A stretch of DNA of 64,000 nt from the NCBI RefSeq assembly GCF_000764185.1, contig NZ_JQEC01000042.1, forward strand, positions 1 through 64,000, read 5' to 3'. Both the position numbers and the translations under genes were made by a program. The notes under the pieces were generated by a model. It saw nothing but the letters and a program-made list of their open reading frames with translations. It had not been told where the DNA came from and searched no databases. This DNA is from Colwellia psychrerythraea. GTDB lineage: Bacteria; Pseudomonadota; Gammaproteobacteria; Enterobacterales; Alteromonadaceae. Each line of letters opens with the position of its first letter. Position 1 is the first letter of the stretch. Positions 46,461 through 54,438 of the stretch are shown here, one piece after another.

Positions 46461-48134
46461 ATGTCACCACAACTTGCCTCTCTCATTGAAAATGTTCTCA
46501 CAACTGATTCGAGTTTGTCATTTGAACCTCAGCTACTGGCCAGATCTATGCTTGGCACCGAAGGATTAGAATGCTTTTCAACAAAACAACGACAACTAAT
46601 GGCCGTTATTACTATAACTCAAGCCAATGAAATCAAAGCACTCATTGATTTAGCTAATCAATGTGCTACCGATGAAACTCTCGCTTTTTCACTTTATCCA
46701 GTTAGTACCGGACAAAACTGGGGTTATGGTACTAGCCAACCAACAGGCTTAAGTAAAAATATTATTCTATTAGATCTAGGTCAGTTAACCCAGATAAGTC
46801 ACTTTGACAACGAGTTAGGACTGGTAACCATAGAGCCTGGAGTTACCCAGCAGCAATTAAGTATTTTTTTACAACAACATAATTATGATTATATGGTACC
46901 AGTTACTGGCGCAGGGCCTGAATGCTCAATATTGGCTAATGCGTTAGAGCGTGGTTACGGTATAACGCCTTATACAGACCATTTTAGTGCCGTTACTAGT
47001 ATTCAAGGGTATTGGGGTAATGGTACTCCTTATCAATCAGCTATCAGTGAGTTAGATAGCAGTGAAGGTAAGTTTGTCGATAAGACATTTAAATGGGGGC
47101 TGGGTCCTTATTTAGAAGGGCTATTTACTCAATCAAACTTTGGTATTGTTAGTCAAATGACCATACGTTTAGCTAAGATAAAGCCTGGTTTCACTTCCTT
47201 TTTTATCCAAATGCAGGATGATGACTTGCTTGAGCGAGCAATCCCACTAATTAGAAAGGTTTTACAAGATTATGAAGGCATAGTCGGTTCAATTAACTTA
47301 ATGGATCAGCGCCGCTTATTATCAATGTTTGCCAAGAACCCCAACGGTAATGACTCTCATCAAGTCATGGCGAATAAAGATATTAATAAGTTAGCAAAAG
47401 AGTTACGTACCCCCAGTTGGACTATTGTTGGCAGTATTTACGGCAGTATAGGTGTTGTTAAAGCGGTAAAGAAAGAAATAAACCAAATATTCAAACAACT
47501 GCCCTGTAAGCGGATTTATTCAAATAGCTCTACCATTATTATTGCGAATAAGGTTATTAATAGCCTACCCACTTGGTTTATCAGTAAAACCCCTATTTTG
47601 TCTAAGGTATCAGAGCAACTCGACTCATTTAATAAAGGTAAAGAAATTATGTTGGGCAAACCGAATAAAGTCGCTTTGAAACTTGCTTACTGGCGTCATA
47701 AAGGCAGTGATAATTTTGATAAAAATGACTTATCTCCCGGTCAAGATGGCTGCGGTTTACTTTGGTATGCGCCCTTAATTACTATGAAAGCTGGAAAAGT
47801 ACGGGAATTTGTCGAGTTTATTAGGAATACCTGTCCCAAATTTAATATTGAGCCATTTATCACTTTCACCAATCTAAAGCATGACTGTATTGATAGTACT
47901 ATCCCTATTGTCTTTGATCTAAGTAATCCTAGAGCCGTTGAAGATGCCCATAATTGTTTAAAATCTTTAGTTGAAGAGGGACTAAAAAAAGGCTTTGTAC
48001 CTTATAGACTTAATATTGATCAACAACAATATTTACTCAATAAAGACAGTCACTTTTGGCAAACTGTCAATAAAATCAAAAGTAGCTTAGATCCGCATAA
48101 TATTCTAAGCCAAGCAAGGTACAACCCTCGATAA
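46461..48134 (+). CDS. FAD-linked oxidase of the vanillyl-alcohol oxidase / 4-cresol dehydrogenase type
   Basis: About 557 residues. The N-terminal PCMH-type FAD-binding domain shows 'LYPVSTGQNWGYGTSQP' (pyrophosphate loop) and 'LVTIEPGVTQQQLSIFL'. The segment 'ECSILANALERGYGITPYTD' matches the 'LERGxGxTPYxDH' signature of vanillyl-alcohol oxidase and 4-cresol dehydrogenase. The C-terminal substrate domain ends 'SLDPHNILSQARYNP'. Members oxidise phenolic or alcohol side chains, or perform oxidative cyclisation in natural-product pathways. As last gene of the run it may tailor the acylated product. A GTG at 46452 is an alternative start; the ATG at 46461 is preferred. A strong terminator follows. 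Confidence 0.88.
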   Translation: MSPQLASLIENVLTTDSSLSFEPQLLARSMLGTEGLECFSTKQRQLMAVITITQANEIKALIDLANQCATDETLAFSLYPVSTGQNWGYGTSQPTGLSKNIILLDLGQLTQISHFDNELGLVTIEPGVTQQQLSIFLQQHNYDYMVPVTGAGPECSILANALERGYGITPYTDHFSAVTSIQGYWGNGTPYQSAISELDSSEGKFVDKTFKWGLGPYLEGLFTQSNFGIVSQMTIRLAKIKPGFTSFFIQMQDDDLLERAIPLIRKVLQDYEGIVGSINLMDQRRLLSMFAKNPNGNDSHQVMANKDINKLAKELRTPSWTIVGSIYGSIGVVKAVKKEINQIFKQLPCKRIYSNSSTIIIANKVINSLPTWFISKTPILSKVSEQLDSFNKGKEIMLGKPNKVALKLAYWRHKGSDNFDKNDLSPGQDGCGLLWYAPLITMKAGKVREFVEFIRNTCPKFNIEPFITFTNLKHDCIDSTIPIVFDLSNPRAVEDAHNCLKSLVEEGLKKGFVPYRLNIDQQQYLLNKDSHFWQTVNKIKSSLDPHNILSQARYNPR

Positions 48135-48173
48135 TGACTCATTTATCATGATGTAAACATATTTACCGTTTAT

Positions 48174-48211
48174 ATAAAAGCCCGATAAAATTGCATTTAT
48201 CGGGCTTTTAT
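48174..48211. terminator. Strong bidirectional terminator
   Basis: ATAAAAGCCCGATAAA (48174-48189) pairs perfectly over 16 bp with 48196-48211 around a 6-nt loop, with A and T tracts in the stem ends. It closes the exosortase-type operon on the plus strand and the HDOD gene on the minus strand. Confidence 0.92.
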
Positions 48212-48255
48212 AGATATGGGTAAAATGATTTGTCTATCGTTTACATAAGCTAAAA

Positions 48256-49107
48256 TTAGTAAAGCATTGAGGCTCTTGGGTTTAGTATAGCTAACAAACT
48301 TAAGCGCTCTAGGTCACAGTAATCAACAGCATTTTCTAACATATTTTTATCAAGACAAAGCAACTCCAATTGCTCTTTAGTTACCAAAGAGCTGTAATCA
48401 AGACTTTGCCCTTTAAATACCTGATTTTTACTCATCACTCGTTTAGCAATATATAGTAACTGTGTTTCTACGTTATATTGACTTAAGTCGTCAATATCTT
48501 GGTCTCGAATAGCTGCAAATATGTTATAAGGTAATTGCCATTCCTTGAGTAAGCCAGCTGAGCATTCACCAAAGGTAAAGCCTAAAATGTCTTGCTGCTT
48601 ATGCCAAGGCAATAGATTGATATCGTTACTTTCACAAGCCGTATGTTTTTCTAATGTGAGTTGATGAACCACCAACTCTCCTAAATTATGTAACAAACCT
48701 AAAATAAATAAGCGCTCTGCATGGACAATACCTAAACTTGTTCCTAAGAACTTCATCAGCAAAGCACAATCAATGCTTTTGATCCAAAAATCATCAAGAT
48801 AAGCTTGGTTAGCATTTATTTTTTTGAAAGCTTCAGTGGTAAAATAAGCAATAACAAGGTTATACACTTCTGTGATGCCTAATACTAATACCGCTTTTGA
48901 AATAGTATCAATCTTACCTGGATAGTTAAAAAACGGACTGTTAGCCAGTTTTAGAACCGTACCTGCAAGAGCAGGGTCAAGCAGAATGACTTCTGATATA
49001 TCGTCGATAGTCGATGCTTCATCATCGATTAACTCTCTGATTCTGATAAAAGAGTCTGATAATACAAAAATTTCACTGGCTTGTTCTACATAATCATCTG
49101 CGGTCAT
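48256..49107 (-). CDS. HDOD domain protein (paralogue 1)
   Basis: A 283-residue protein made of one HDOD domain, an HD-related fold without the full HD metal site. Signature segments are 'VILLDPALAGTVLKLANSPF', 'IDTISKAVLVLGITEVYNLV' and 'LFILGLLHNLGELVVHQL'. HDOD proteins are signalling adaptors or regulators linked to c-di-GMP, motility or stress; the specific role is unknown. A second, clearly related gene lies at 57236-58078. It stands alone between a terminator and the DUF2797 gene. Confidence 0.92.
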   Translation of the reverse strand: MTADDYVEQASEIFVLSDSFIRIRELIDDEASTIDDISEVILLDPALAGTVLKLANSPFFNYPGKIDTISKAVLVLGITEVYNLVIAYFTTEAFKKINANQAYLDDFWIKSIDCALLMKFLGTSLGIVHAERLFILGLLHNLGELVVHQLTLEKHTACESNDINLLPWHKQQDILGFTFGECSAGLLKEWQLPYNIFAAIRDQDIDDLSQYNVETQLLYIAKRVMSKNQVFKGQSLDYSSLVTKEQLELLCLDKNMLENAVDYCDLERLSLLAILNPRASMLY

Positions 49108-49221
49108 CTTAATACCTTAAATACAGCAGTCTAAGTTTCGACATCTTAAGTTTCTTAGCAACTTTAATCGCTCTATAACCAATTATAGCTAAGTAAAACA
49201 CTTATTCTCAAGTTCAAGCTA

Positions 49222-50073
49222 CTAATAGTCAATACTTATTTGATATGAGCTAAACTTCCTCATATTTATAACGCCTTTATCAAAAATTAAATACTGGCCC
49301 TTTATACCCAAAAGTAGTCCCGAGACCGTCTCTGTTTTATCAAAATTAAAAGAACTAATTTTGCTTAAGTACTCATTTACCGGATAATGAATCTCTTGTA
49401 CTTCTTCATTTAGTTCTATTACCGCATCGCTACCAAATTTAAGCCTAAGTTGCGATAAACGTAAACTAATCTCAGGGATTAACTCTTCTGCTTTTGCTTT
49501 TAAATCTAGGGGCTCAGGCTCACCTTTTAGCATAGCGCGCCAATTGGTTTTATCACTAATAAATTCAGCTAACGCTGTTTCTACTAAACCAGATTGTAAG
49601 CGAGTACTTACCTTAAATATTGGCAAGGCTTGACAAGCCCCTTGGTCAATCCAGCGAGTAGGCAACTGGGTATGCCTAGTAATACCAACTTTCAAACCTG
49701 AACTATTTGCCAAGTAAACATAGTGGTCGACAAAGCAGTTCTTTTCACCCCATTCAGGCTCACGACAAGTTCCTAAATGAAAGTGACAAGTTTCAGGCTT
49801 CATAATACACATGTCACATTGGGCAAGTTTACTCATACATGGGTAACAATAGCCCTGTGAATAACTTTTTTTGGTGCGTTTTCCACAATGTTTACAGGCA
49901 ATAATACCGGAAAAATGTAGACTTATATGCTTTCCTATTAAGGGGTTTAACTCAATACTTTGTTTAGTTCCGTCTCTATTAAGACTAGCTAAAGGTAGTT
50001 GATATTGGACTAGATTATTACTATCAAGTTGTGCGGTAAGCTTCTCTACGGCACCGACTTCACTAATTGGCAT
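49222..50073 (-). CDS. DUF2797 domain protein
   Basis: A 283-residue protein. The N-terminal third carries a zinc-finger-like cluster of cysteines ('ACKHCGKRTKKSYSQGYCYP', 'CMSKLAQCDMCIMKPETCHF', then 'CREPEWGEKNC'). A GIY-YIG-like stretch follows: 'HYVYLANSSGLKVGITRHTQ', then 'TRWIDQGACQALPIFKV'. This matches the DUF2797 family, whose function is not established; the GIY-YIG-like part suggests nucleic-acid binding. It is alone between the HDOD and arfB genes, all on the minus strand. Confidence 0.88.
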   Translation of the reverse strand: MPISEVGAVEKLTAQLDSNNLVQYQLPLASLNRDGTKQSIELNPLIGKHISLHFSGIIACKHCGKRTKKSYSQGYCYPCMSKLAQCDMCIMKPETCHFHLGTCREPEWGEKNCFVDHYVYLANSSGLKVGITRHTQLPTRWIDQGACQALPIFKVSTRLQSGLVETALAEFISDKTNWRAMLKGEPEPLDLKAKAEELIPEISLRLSQLRLKFGSDAVIELNEEVQEIHYPVNEYLSKISSFNFDKTETVSGLLLGIKGQYLIFDKGVINMRKFSSYQISIDY

Positions 50074-50203
50074 GTTTGCTCTCTATTTATTTATTTATAA
50101 TGTACTAGGTATTTAGTTTGCTGTTTTGTTAAAGGACTTTAACTTGTTTAGAATTTAAATATTTATCTGCAATTACAAGATGGAAATAAAGGTGATAATT
50201 GCG

Positions 50204-50617
50204 CTAAAACTGCACTTTTTTTCGGGTTTGTTTAACACCTTTACGATTTGCCTTGCCCGTTAAGCGTCTTTGCACAGAGCCTTTGGTCGGTTTTGTCGCA
50301 CGACGACTTTTTTGTACTACCATTACCGATTGAATAAAGGCTTTCAGTCGAGCTAACGCATCTTCTTTATTCATTTCTTGGGTACGAAAACTCTGTGCCT
50401 TAATAACAACAACACCGTCTTTGGTGACACGACTATCTTTACAAGCAAGTAAGCGCTCCTTATATACTGAAGGTAATGAAGAACGCTTAATATCAAAACG
50501 TAAGTGAATAGCAGTCGCTACTTTATTGACCCGTTGACCCCCATTACCCATAGACCGTATTGCACTTAACTCTATTTCCCAATCAGCTAAGCTGACATTA
50601 TTTGATATCTCAAGCAC
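50204..50617 (-). CDS. arfB: Alternative ribosome-rescue factor ArfB
   Basis: A codon-independent peptidyl-tRNA hydrolase that frees stalled ribosomes (YaeJ). Length 137 residues. The catalytic loop 'MGNGGQRVNKVATAIHLRFD' contains GGQ near residue 28. The C-terminal tail is very rich in Lys and Arg ('RRLTGKANRKGVKQTRKK') and would insert into the mRNA channel, which separates it from true release factors. It is divergent from a GIY-YIG gene. Confidence 0.96.
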   Translation of the reverse strand: MLEISNNVSLADWEIELSAIRSMGNGGQRVNKVATAIHLRFDIKRSSLPSVYKERLLACKDSRVTKDGVVVIKAQSFRTQEMNKEDALARLKAFIQSVMVVQKSRRATKPTKGSVQRRLTGKANRKGVKQTRKKVQF

Positions 50618-50669
50618 TTTTATTTACCATTATTGACTTAACTTTCTTCGATACTAATTATTGTGTTAT

Positions 50670-50963
50670 ATGAAAAAAAAGAGCATGACAGAACATAACA
50701 AGACAGCTACTTGGTGGGTTTATTTACTACGCTGTAATGATAATAGCTTATATGCAGGTGTTACCACAGATATTCATCGACGAGTTGACGAACATAATAA
50801 CAGTAAACTTGGCGCAAAATATACCCGAGCGAGACGACCAGTAAACTTGGCTTACCTTGAGCAGGCTGACAATAAAAGTTCAGCTTGTAAAAAAGAGTAT
50901 AAAATACGCCACCTCAGCAAAAATAAGAAAGAACTGCTGGTCAGTAAATATAAGCCAAAGTAG
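50670..50963 (+). CDS. GIY-YIG domain protein (YhbQ/UPF0213-like)
   Basis: About 97 residues forming one GIY-YIG nuclease-like domain: 'WWVYLLRCNDNSLYAGVTTD' carries the YVYLL and YAG-V-T signatures, followed by the conserved Arg in 'IHRRVDEHNN' and 'GAKYTRARRPVNLAYLEQ'. The fold matches the UPF0213 family, for which nuclease activity on DNA has been suggested. The start is uncertain: ATG at 50670 or 50685; a TTG lies at 50661. Confidence 0.92.
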   Translation: MKKKSMTEHNKTATWWVYLLRCNDNSLYAGVTTDIHRRVDEHNNSKLGAKYTRARRPVNLAYLEQADNKSSACKKEYKIRHLSKNKKELLVSKYKPK

Positions 50964-51067
50964 CTGGTCTGCTCAGTTAGATATATACAACTTTTTTCGA
51001 TTTAACACTAAAGTACTGTTAGAATGCTGCGATCGAATACGTTTTAATCAAAAATTAAGTTGTACTG

Positions 51068-51790
51068 ATGTCTATTAAAGAAATGTTTATTGAGAATTAC
51101 TGCGCTATTAGCGCTGATAAAATCAGCTTTACCCGCCAACAAGGTAGCGACTTTGCTAAGCAAGTTGCAGATGATTTTAACCCGTTGCACAATATTGATG
51201 CGAAACGCTTCTGTGTACCTGGTGATTTACTTTTTTCAATCATTATTGCTAAATCAGGGCTTCATAAAAAAATGACCTTCGATTTTTCAGGCATGGTTAA
51301 CGACAATGTAAGTCTCACTTTCCCTCAGAAAATTGATAAGCAATACGATATTAAAGATGATAAAGATAAAACCTGCTTAAGCGTTAGTGCAAGCGGCGAA
51401 TCAACACATAATCCTGAACTCATCAATGCGCTAACTAAAGCCTATGTAGATTTTTCTGGACATACTTTTCCTGATATTTTAGTTAAATTAATGTCTGAAA
51501 ACAATGTCATGATCAACCCTTCGCGCCCTATGGTAATGTACCAATCAATGTCTATCGACTTACATACCTTAGATGCTAAATCAGTCACACTGAAACTTTC
51601 ACAAACGAGTCTGACTATTGAAGGCAAGCGTGGCGATGCTTGGCTTGAGTTTGATTTATTATCAAACGGTGAAGTAATTGGTCATGGTAAGAAACATATG
51701 CTCTTAAGTGGCCTTCGCCCATATGAGCAAGAAGTTATCGATGCCATGGTTAATCAATACCATGAAAGTAAAGCAAGCTACCAAGGCTAG
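51068..51790 (+). CDS. DUF3581 family protein
   Basis: A 240-residue protein of the DUF3581 family, common in marine Gammaproteobacteria. The N-terminal block 'GSDFAKQVADDFNPLHNID' and 'RFCVPGDLLFSIIIAKSGLH' resemble a hot-dog-fold (MaoC-like) dehydratase, with D-F-N-P-L-H in the place of the hydratase motif. No enzyme activity is established. The stop codon converges with the next gene after 8 bp. Confidence 0.88.
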   Translation: MSIKEMFIENYCAISADKISFTRQQGSDFAKQVADDFNPLHNIDAKRFCVPGDLLFSIIIAKSGLHKKMTFDFSGMVNDNVSLTFPQKIDKQYDIKDDKDKTCLSVSASGESTHNPELINALTKAYVDFSGHTFPDILVKLMSENNVMINPSRPMVMYQSMSIDLHTLDAKSVTLKLSQTSLTIEGKRGDAWLEFDLLSNGEVIGHGKKHMLLSGLRPYEQEVIDAMVNQYHESKASYQG

Positions 51791-51798
51791 GCTAAGCA

Positions 51799-52350
51799 TC
51801 ACCCGCTGTATCCTTGTTGAAATAAAGCTTGTTGCTGTAATTTTTCTTCACTGCAATAAGCAAAAACTTTAATATTTTTGGGCCGTTGGCACTTGATTGG
51901 TTGCTGATAAAACTGCAGCCAAGCCTGTCTCTTTTCGCCTTGAAATTTAGACTTAATAACAATCGCACTACCTTGATTAAATGTTGTTATTTTCTGTTGT
52001 GGTTTCAGAACATATTTACTGTTCTTTGAGAGCTTAGTGGTGCTTTTGCTCAGATTTTTTTTAGTTGATTTTTTCTTTGCTTTTTTCTTTTTTTTGCCGT
52101 ACTTAGCCTTAAAAGACGCCAAAGAACTGCGCTCACATTGCCACCACTTATTCCTCGCTTTATCTTCTTTTACACGTAAAGATTGCCCTTTTTTTAAGGA
52201 ATAACCTTTACGTTGCATAGTCTGAACCTTATGCAATTTTTCGAGAAAAGGTTTACACCTTTTTTTAGCTAAAGTGACGGTACTTAATGTTAAAAGAAAC
52301 ATCGCGATAGCGGCATAAATCAGAATAGAAAAAGACAAATATTTCATCAT
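51799..52350 (-). CDS. Exported, highly basic protein of unknown function
   Basis: About 183 residues. An N-terminal signal or anchor ('FSILIYAAIAMFLLTLSTVT', cleavage possible after 'TLA') is followed by a small conserved-looking block with Cys pairs ('RCKPFLEKLHKVQTMQRKGY', 'DKARNKWWQCERSSL'). A Lys-rich run follows ('YGKKKKKAKKKSTKKNLSK'), then a C-terminal part with two more Cys. The strong positive charge outside the membrane would suit binding of DNA or anionic polymers. The start ATG at 52350 has AAGGA 6 nt upstream; a longer frame to 52437 lacks this. It is divergent from an exported DNA ligase, with about 140 bp between the starts. Confidence 0.85.
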   Translation of the reverse strand: MMKYLSFSILIYAAIAMFLLTLSTVTLAKKRCKPFLEKLHKVQTMQRKGYSLKKGQSLRVKEDKARNKWWQCERSSLASFKAKYGKKKKKAKKKSTKKNLSKSTTKLSKNSKYVLKPQQKITTFNQGSAIVIKSKFQGEKRQAWLQFYQQPIKCQRPKNIKVFAYCSEEKLQQQALFQQGYSG

Positions 52351-52489
52351 AGCAATCCTTGCTAGCCGAGTTAATCCTGTTAACTTCACCAAAAATCTCA
52401 ACAAAATACCTTTATCATTAAGGTATTCATTTCTCAAATATAGACTAGACTTTATTTTTTACCAAGATCACCTTACAAGGATGTTAGTG

Positions 52490-53425
52490 ATGAGAGAGTA
52501 TCTTTTACCTACTTTATTTATGCTGAGTTTACTATGCACAGACCCCCAAGCCGCACAACAATACCGGCAAGACAATCAACAAAGTAGTAAACCAACTAAA
52601 CCTAAACTGCAACACGGCATTAGCTATCGTAAAGTCACAGATATCAGCCAGTATTTTGTTTCTGAAAAACTCGATGGTATCCGTGGATATTGGAATGGAA
52701 AAAACTTAATCACTCGCCAAGGTAATTTAATTAATAGCCCTAAATGGTTTACTTTGTACTGGCCTAGCGCCCCTATGGATGGTGAATTGTGGCTAGCACG
52801 AGGTCAATTCCAACCCTTAATGTCATGTATTAGCAAACACCAAGCAGATGAAAATCAAATGACTAGCTGCTGGAGAAACATCCGCTTTATGATGTTTGAC
52901 TTGCCTACATACCAAGGAGATTTTACCAGCAGAGTAAAAAAAATGCGCTCCTTGTTAACGCAAGTACCATCGCCCTATTTAGCCATGATCAGCCAAATTC
53001 AATTTAAAAGCATGGATACTGTTGAGAAAAAATTGAATGATGTTATCACGACCAAGGGAGAAGGACTTATGTTACACCTTGCCAGTGCACACTATAAAAC
53101 TGGCCGAAATTCAGCCTTAATGAAATTTAAAAAACATCAATATGCAGAGGCTATTGTTATTGCTCATACCAAGGGCAAAGGTAAGTATCAAGGTAAACTT
53201 GGTGCCATTGAAGTAGAAACTGAAAATGGGGTGACTTTTAAGATAGGCTCAGGCTTTACTGATTTACAACGTAGCAATCCGCCAAAAATTGGCTCAACCA
53301 TTACCTTTAAATACAATGGGCTAACCCAAGCAGGTATCCCTAGGTTTGCCCGTTTTTGGCGTATAAAAGTAATTGAACCAGAAGATGCTCAAACGAGCCA
53401 TGTAGTTAGTTTGGCTGATATGTAA
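52490..53425 (+). CDS. Exported ATP-dependent DNA ligase (Lig E-like)
   Basis: About 311 residues with a signal peptide ('LLPTLFMLSLLCTDPQAAQ'), so the enzyme is predicted to act in the periplasm. The nucleotidyltransferase motif I with the adenylated Lys is 'FVSEKLDGIRGYW' (KxDGxR, about residue 60). Other motifs: 'PMDGELWLARGQF', 'GEGLMLHLASAHY' and 'LMKFKKHQYAEAIV' (motif V), followed by a short OB-fold. There are no extra DNA-binding domains, as in Lig E of Haemophilus and Neisseria. The ATG at 52490 fits the AAGG ribosome binding site better than 52481. The 3' end overlaps the convergent methyltransferase gene by 20 bp. Confidence 0.92.
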   Translation: MREYLLPTLFMLSLLCTDPQAAQQYRQDNQQSSKPTKPKLQHGISYRKVTDISQYFVSEKLDGIRGYWNGKNLITRQGNLINSPKWFTLYWPSAPMDGELWLARGQFQPLMSCISKHQADENQMTSCWRNIRFMMFDLPTYQGDFTSRVKKMRSLLTQVPSPYLAMISQIQFKSMDTVEKKLNDVITTKGEGLMLHLASAHYKTGRNSALMKFKKHQYAEAIVIAHTKGKGKYQGKLGAIEVETENGVTFKIGSGFTDLQRSNPPKIGSTITFKYNGLTQAGIPRFARFWRIKVIEPEDAQTSHVVSLADM

Positions 53426-54305
53426 AGATCAAAACTTTAAGGCCTTTACCTGAATGTGCTTCTTTAAACACTTCAGGGTTTTCAAGACGTCGCTCAAATT
53501 TACAATCAGGACACTCTCGCGCGACTTCCGCTTTTAAAAAGTGTTCATCTAAGTCAGGAGAGTTTAAACATAACATCAATGTAGCGCCAGCATTCATCCA
53601 CTGTGGAATACGGCGAATTATTTTAGCGTAATCACGCTCGATATTAACACTTCCTTTTTGGAATGACGGCGGATCGCAAACTAAGATATCGTACGGGCCA
53701 TATTTTTTAATACGACTATTTGATTTAAAAATATCAACCCCTTCAAAAACAATTTTTTTACCTTGTTTTTTCGCCAGCTGATTAAGTTGGTGGTTCTCCC
53801 TTCCCTTACTTAACGATGATTTACTTAAATCAATATTCACAGCCTTGCTAGCACCACCCGCTATGGCGGCTAGAGAAAAAGCGCAGGTATAGGCAAATAA
53901 ATTCAATACATTCTTATCTGTGGAACGTTCTTTTAACCAAGCCCTGCCATTACTCATATCTAAAAATAAACCACTATTTTGCGCCTTGCCAAATTCAATA
54001 TGGTAATTTAGTCCCTGCTCACTGACTATAGTATTACTTATCGGCTCTCCTAATAATAACTCAGTCGGTGAAAACTTTTCGTATCTATGCTGTACTTGCA
54101 CAGAGCGGCAGTTTTGAATCAAAGCTTTTAATGCACTCGCTTGTTCCGCTAGCCACTTACTATCCACAGCTTGATATAAGGTGATGAGAATAACCGGCGA
54201 CAACCAGTCAACATTTACGTGGCTTAAATTAGGATAAACGTGCCCACGCCCGTGAAATAGTCGTTGGGCATCGGTGAAATCTGTACTGGTAATATGTTCA
54301 ATCAT
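53406..54305 (-). CDS. Class I SAM-dependent rRNA methyltransferase (RlmI/RlmK-like)
   Basis: A 299-residue methyltransferase lacking the N-terminal PUA domain of RlmI. The cofactor motif I is 'VLNLFAYTCAFSLAAIAGGA', and the acidic residue after strand 2 is in 'VNIDLSKSSL'. The catalytic-site motif 'ILVCDPPSFQKGS' (DPPSF) suggests a base methyltransferase on rRNA or a related RNA. 'GLFLDMSNGR' is typical of this group. The exact substrate is unknown. It is convergent with and overlaps the DNA ligase gene. Confidence 0.9.
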   Translation of the reverse strand: MIEHITSTDFTDAQRLFHGRGHVYPNLSHVNVDWLSPVILITLYQAVDSKWLAEQASALKALIQNCRSVQVQHRYEKFSPTELLLGEPISNTIVSEQGLNYHIEFGKAQNSGLFLDMSNGRAWLKERSTDKNVLNLFAYTCAFSLAAIAGGASKAVNIDLSKSSLSKGRENHQLNQLAKKQGKKIVFEGVDIFKSNSRIKKYGPYDILVCDPPSFQKGSVNIERDYAKIIRRIPQWMNAGATLMLCLNSPDLDEHFLKAEVARECPDCKFERRLENPEVFKEAHSGKGLKVLIFTYQPN

Positions 54306-54438
54306 GGCGAGGTAATTTGCGGGTTAATAAAAAACGCCCAATAATATCATTGATATCATTTCGCATAAAGAAATGGCGGCAATGTTACTACTGAGCGTTT
54401 AAATAAGTTAGCGCTTTTAAATTTTCTAAAACGCTTAA

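Noticed and set aside
50857..51078. 73-codon plus-strand frame overlapping the GIY-YIG gene
   Set aside because: Out of frame with the real gene, with no family pattern.
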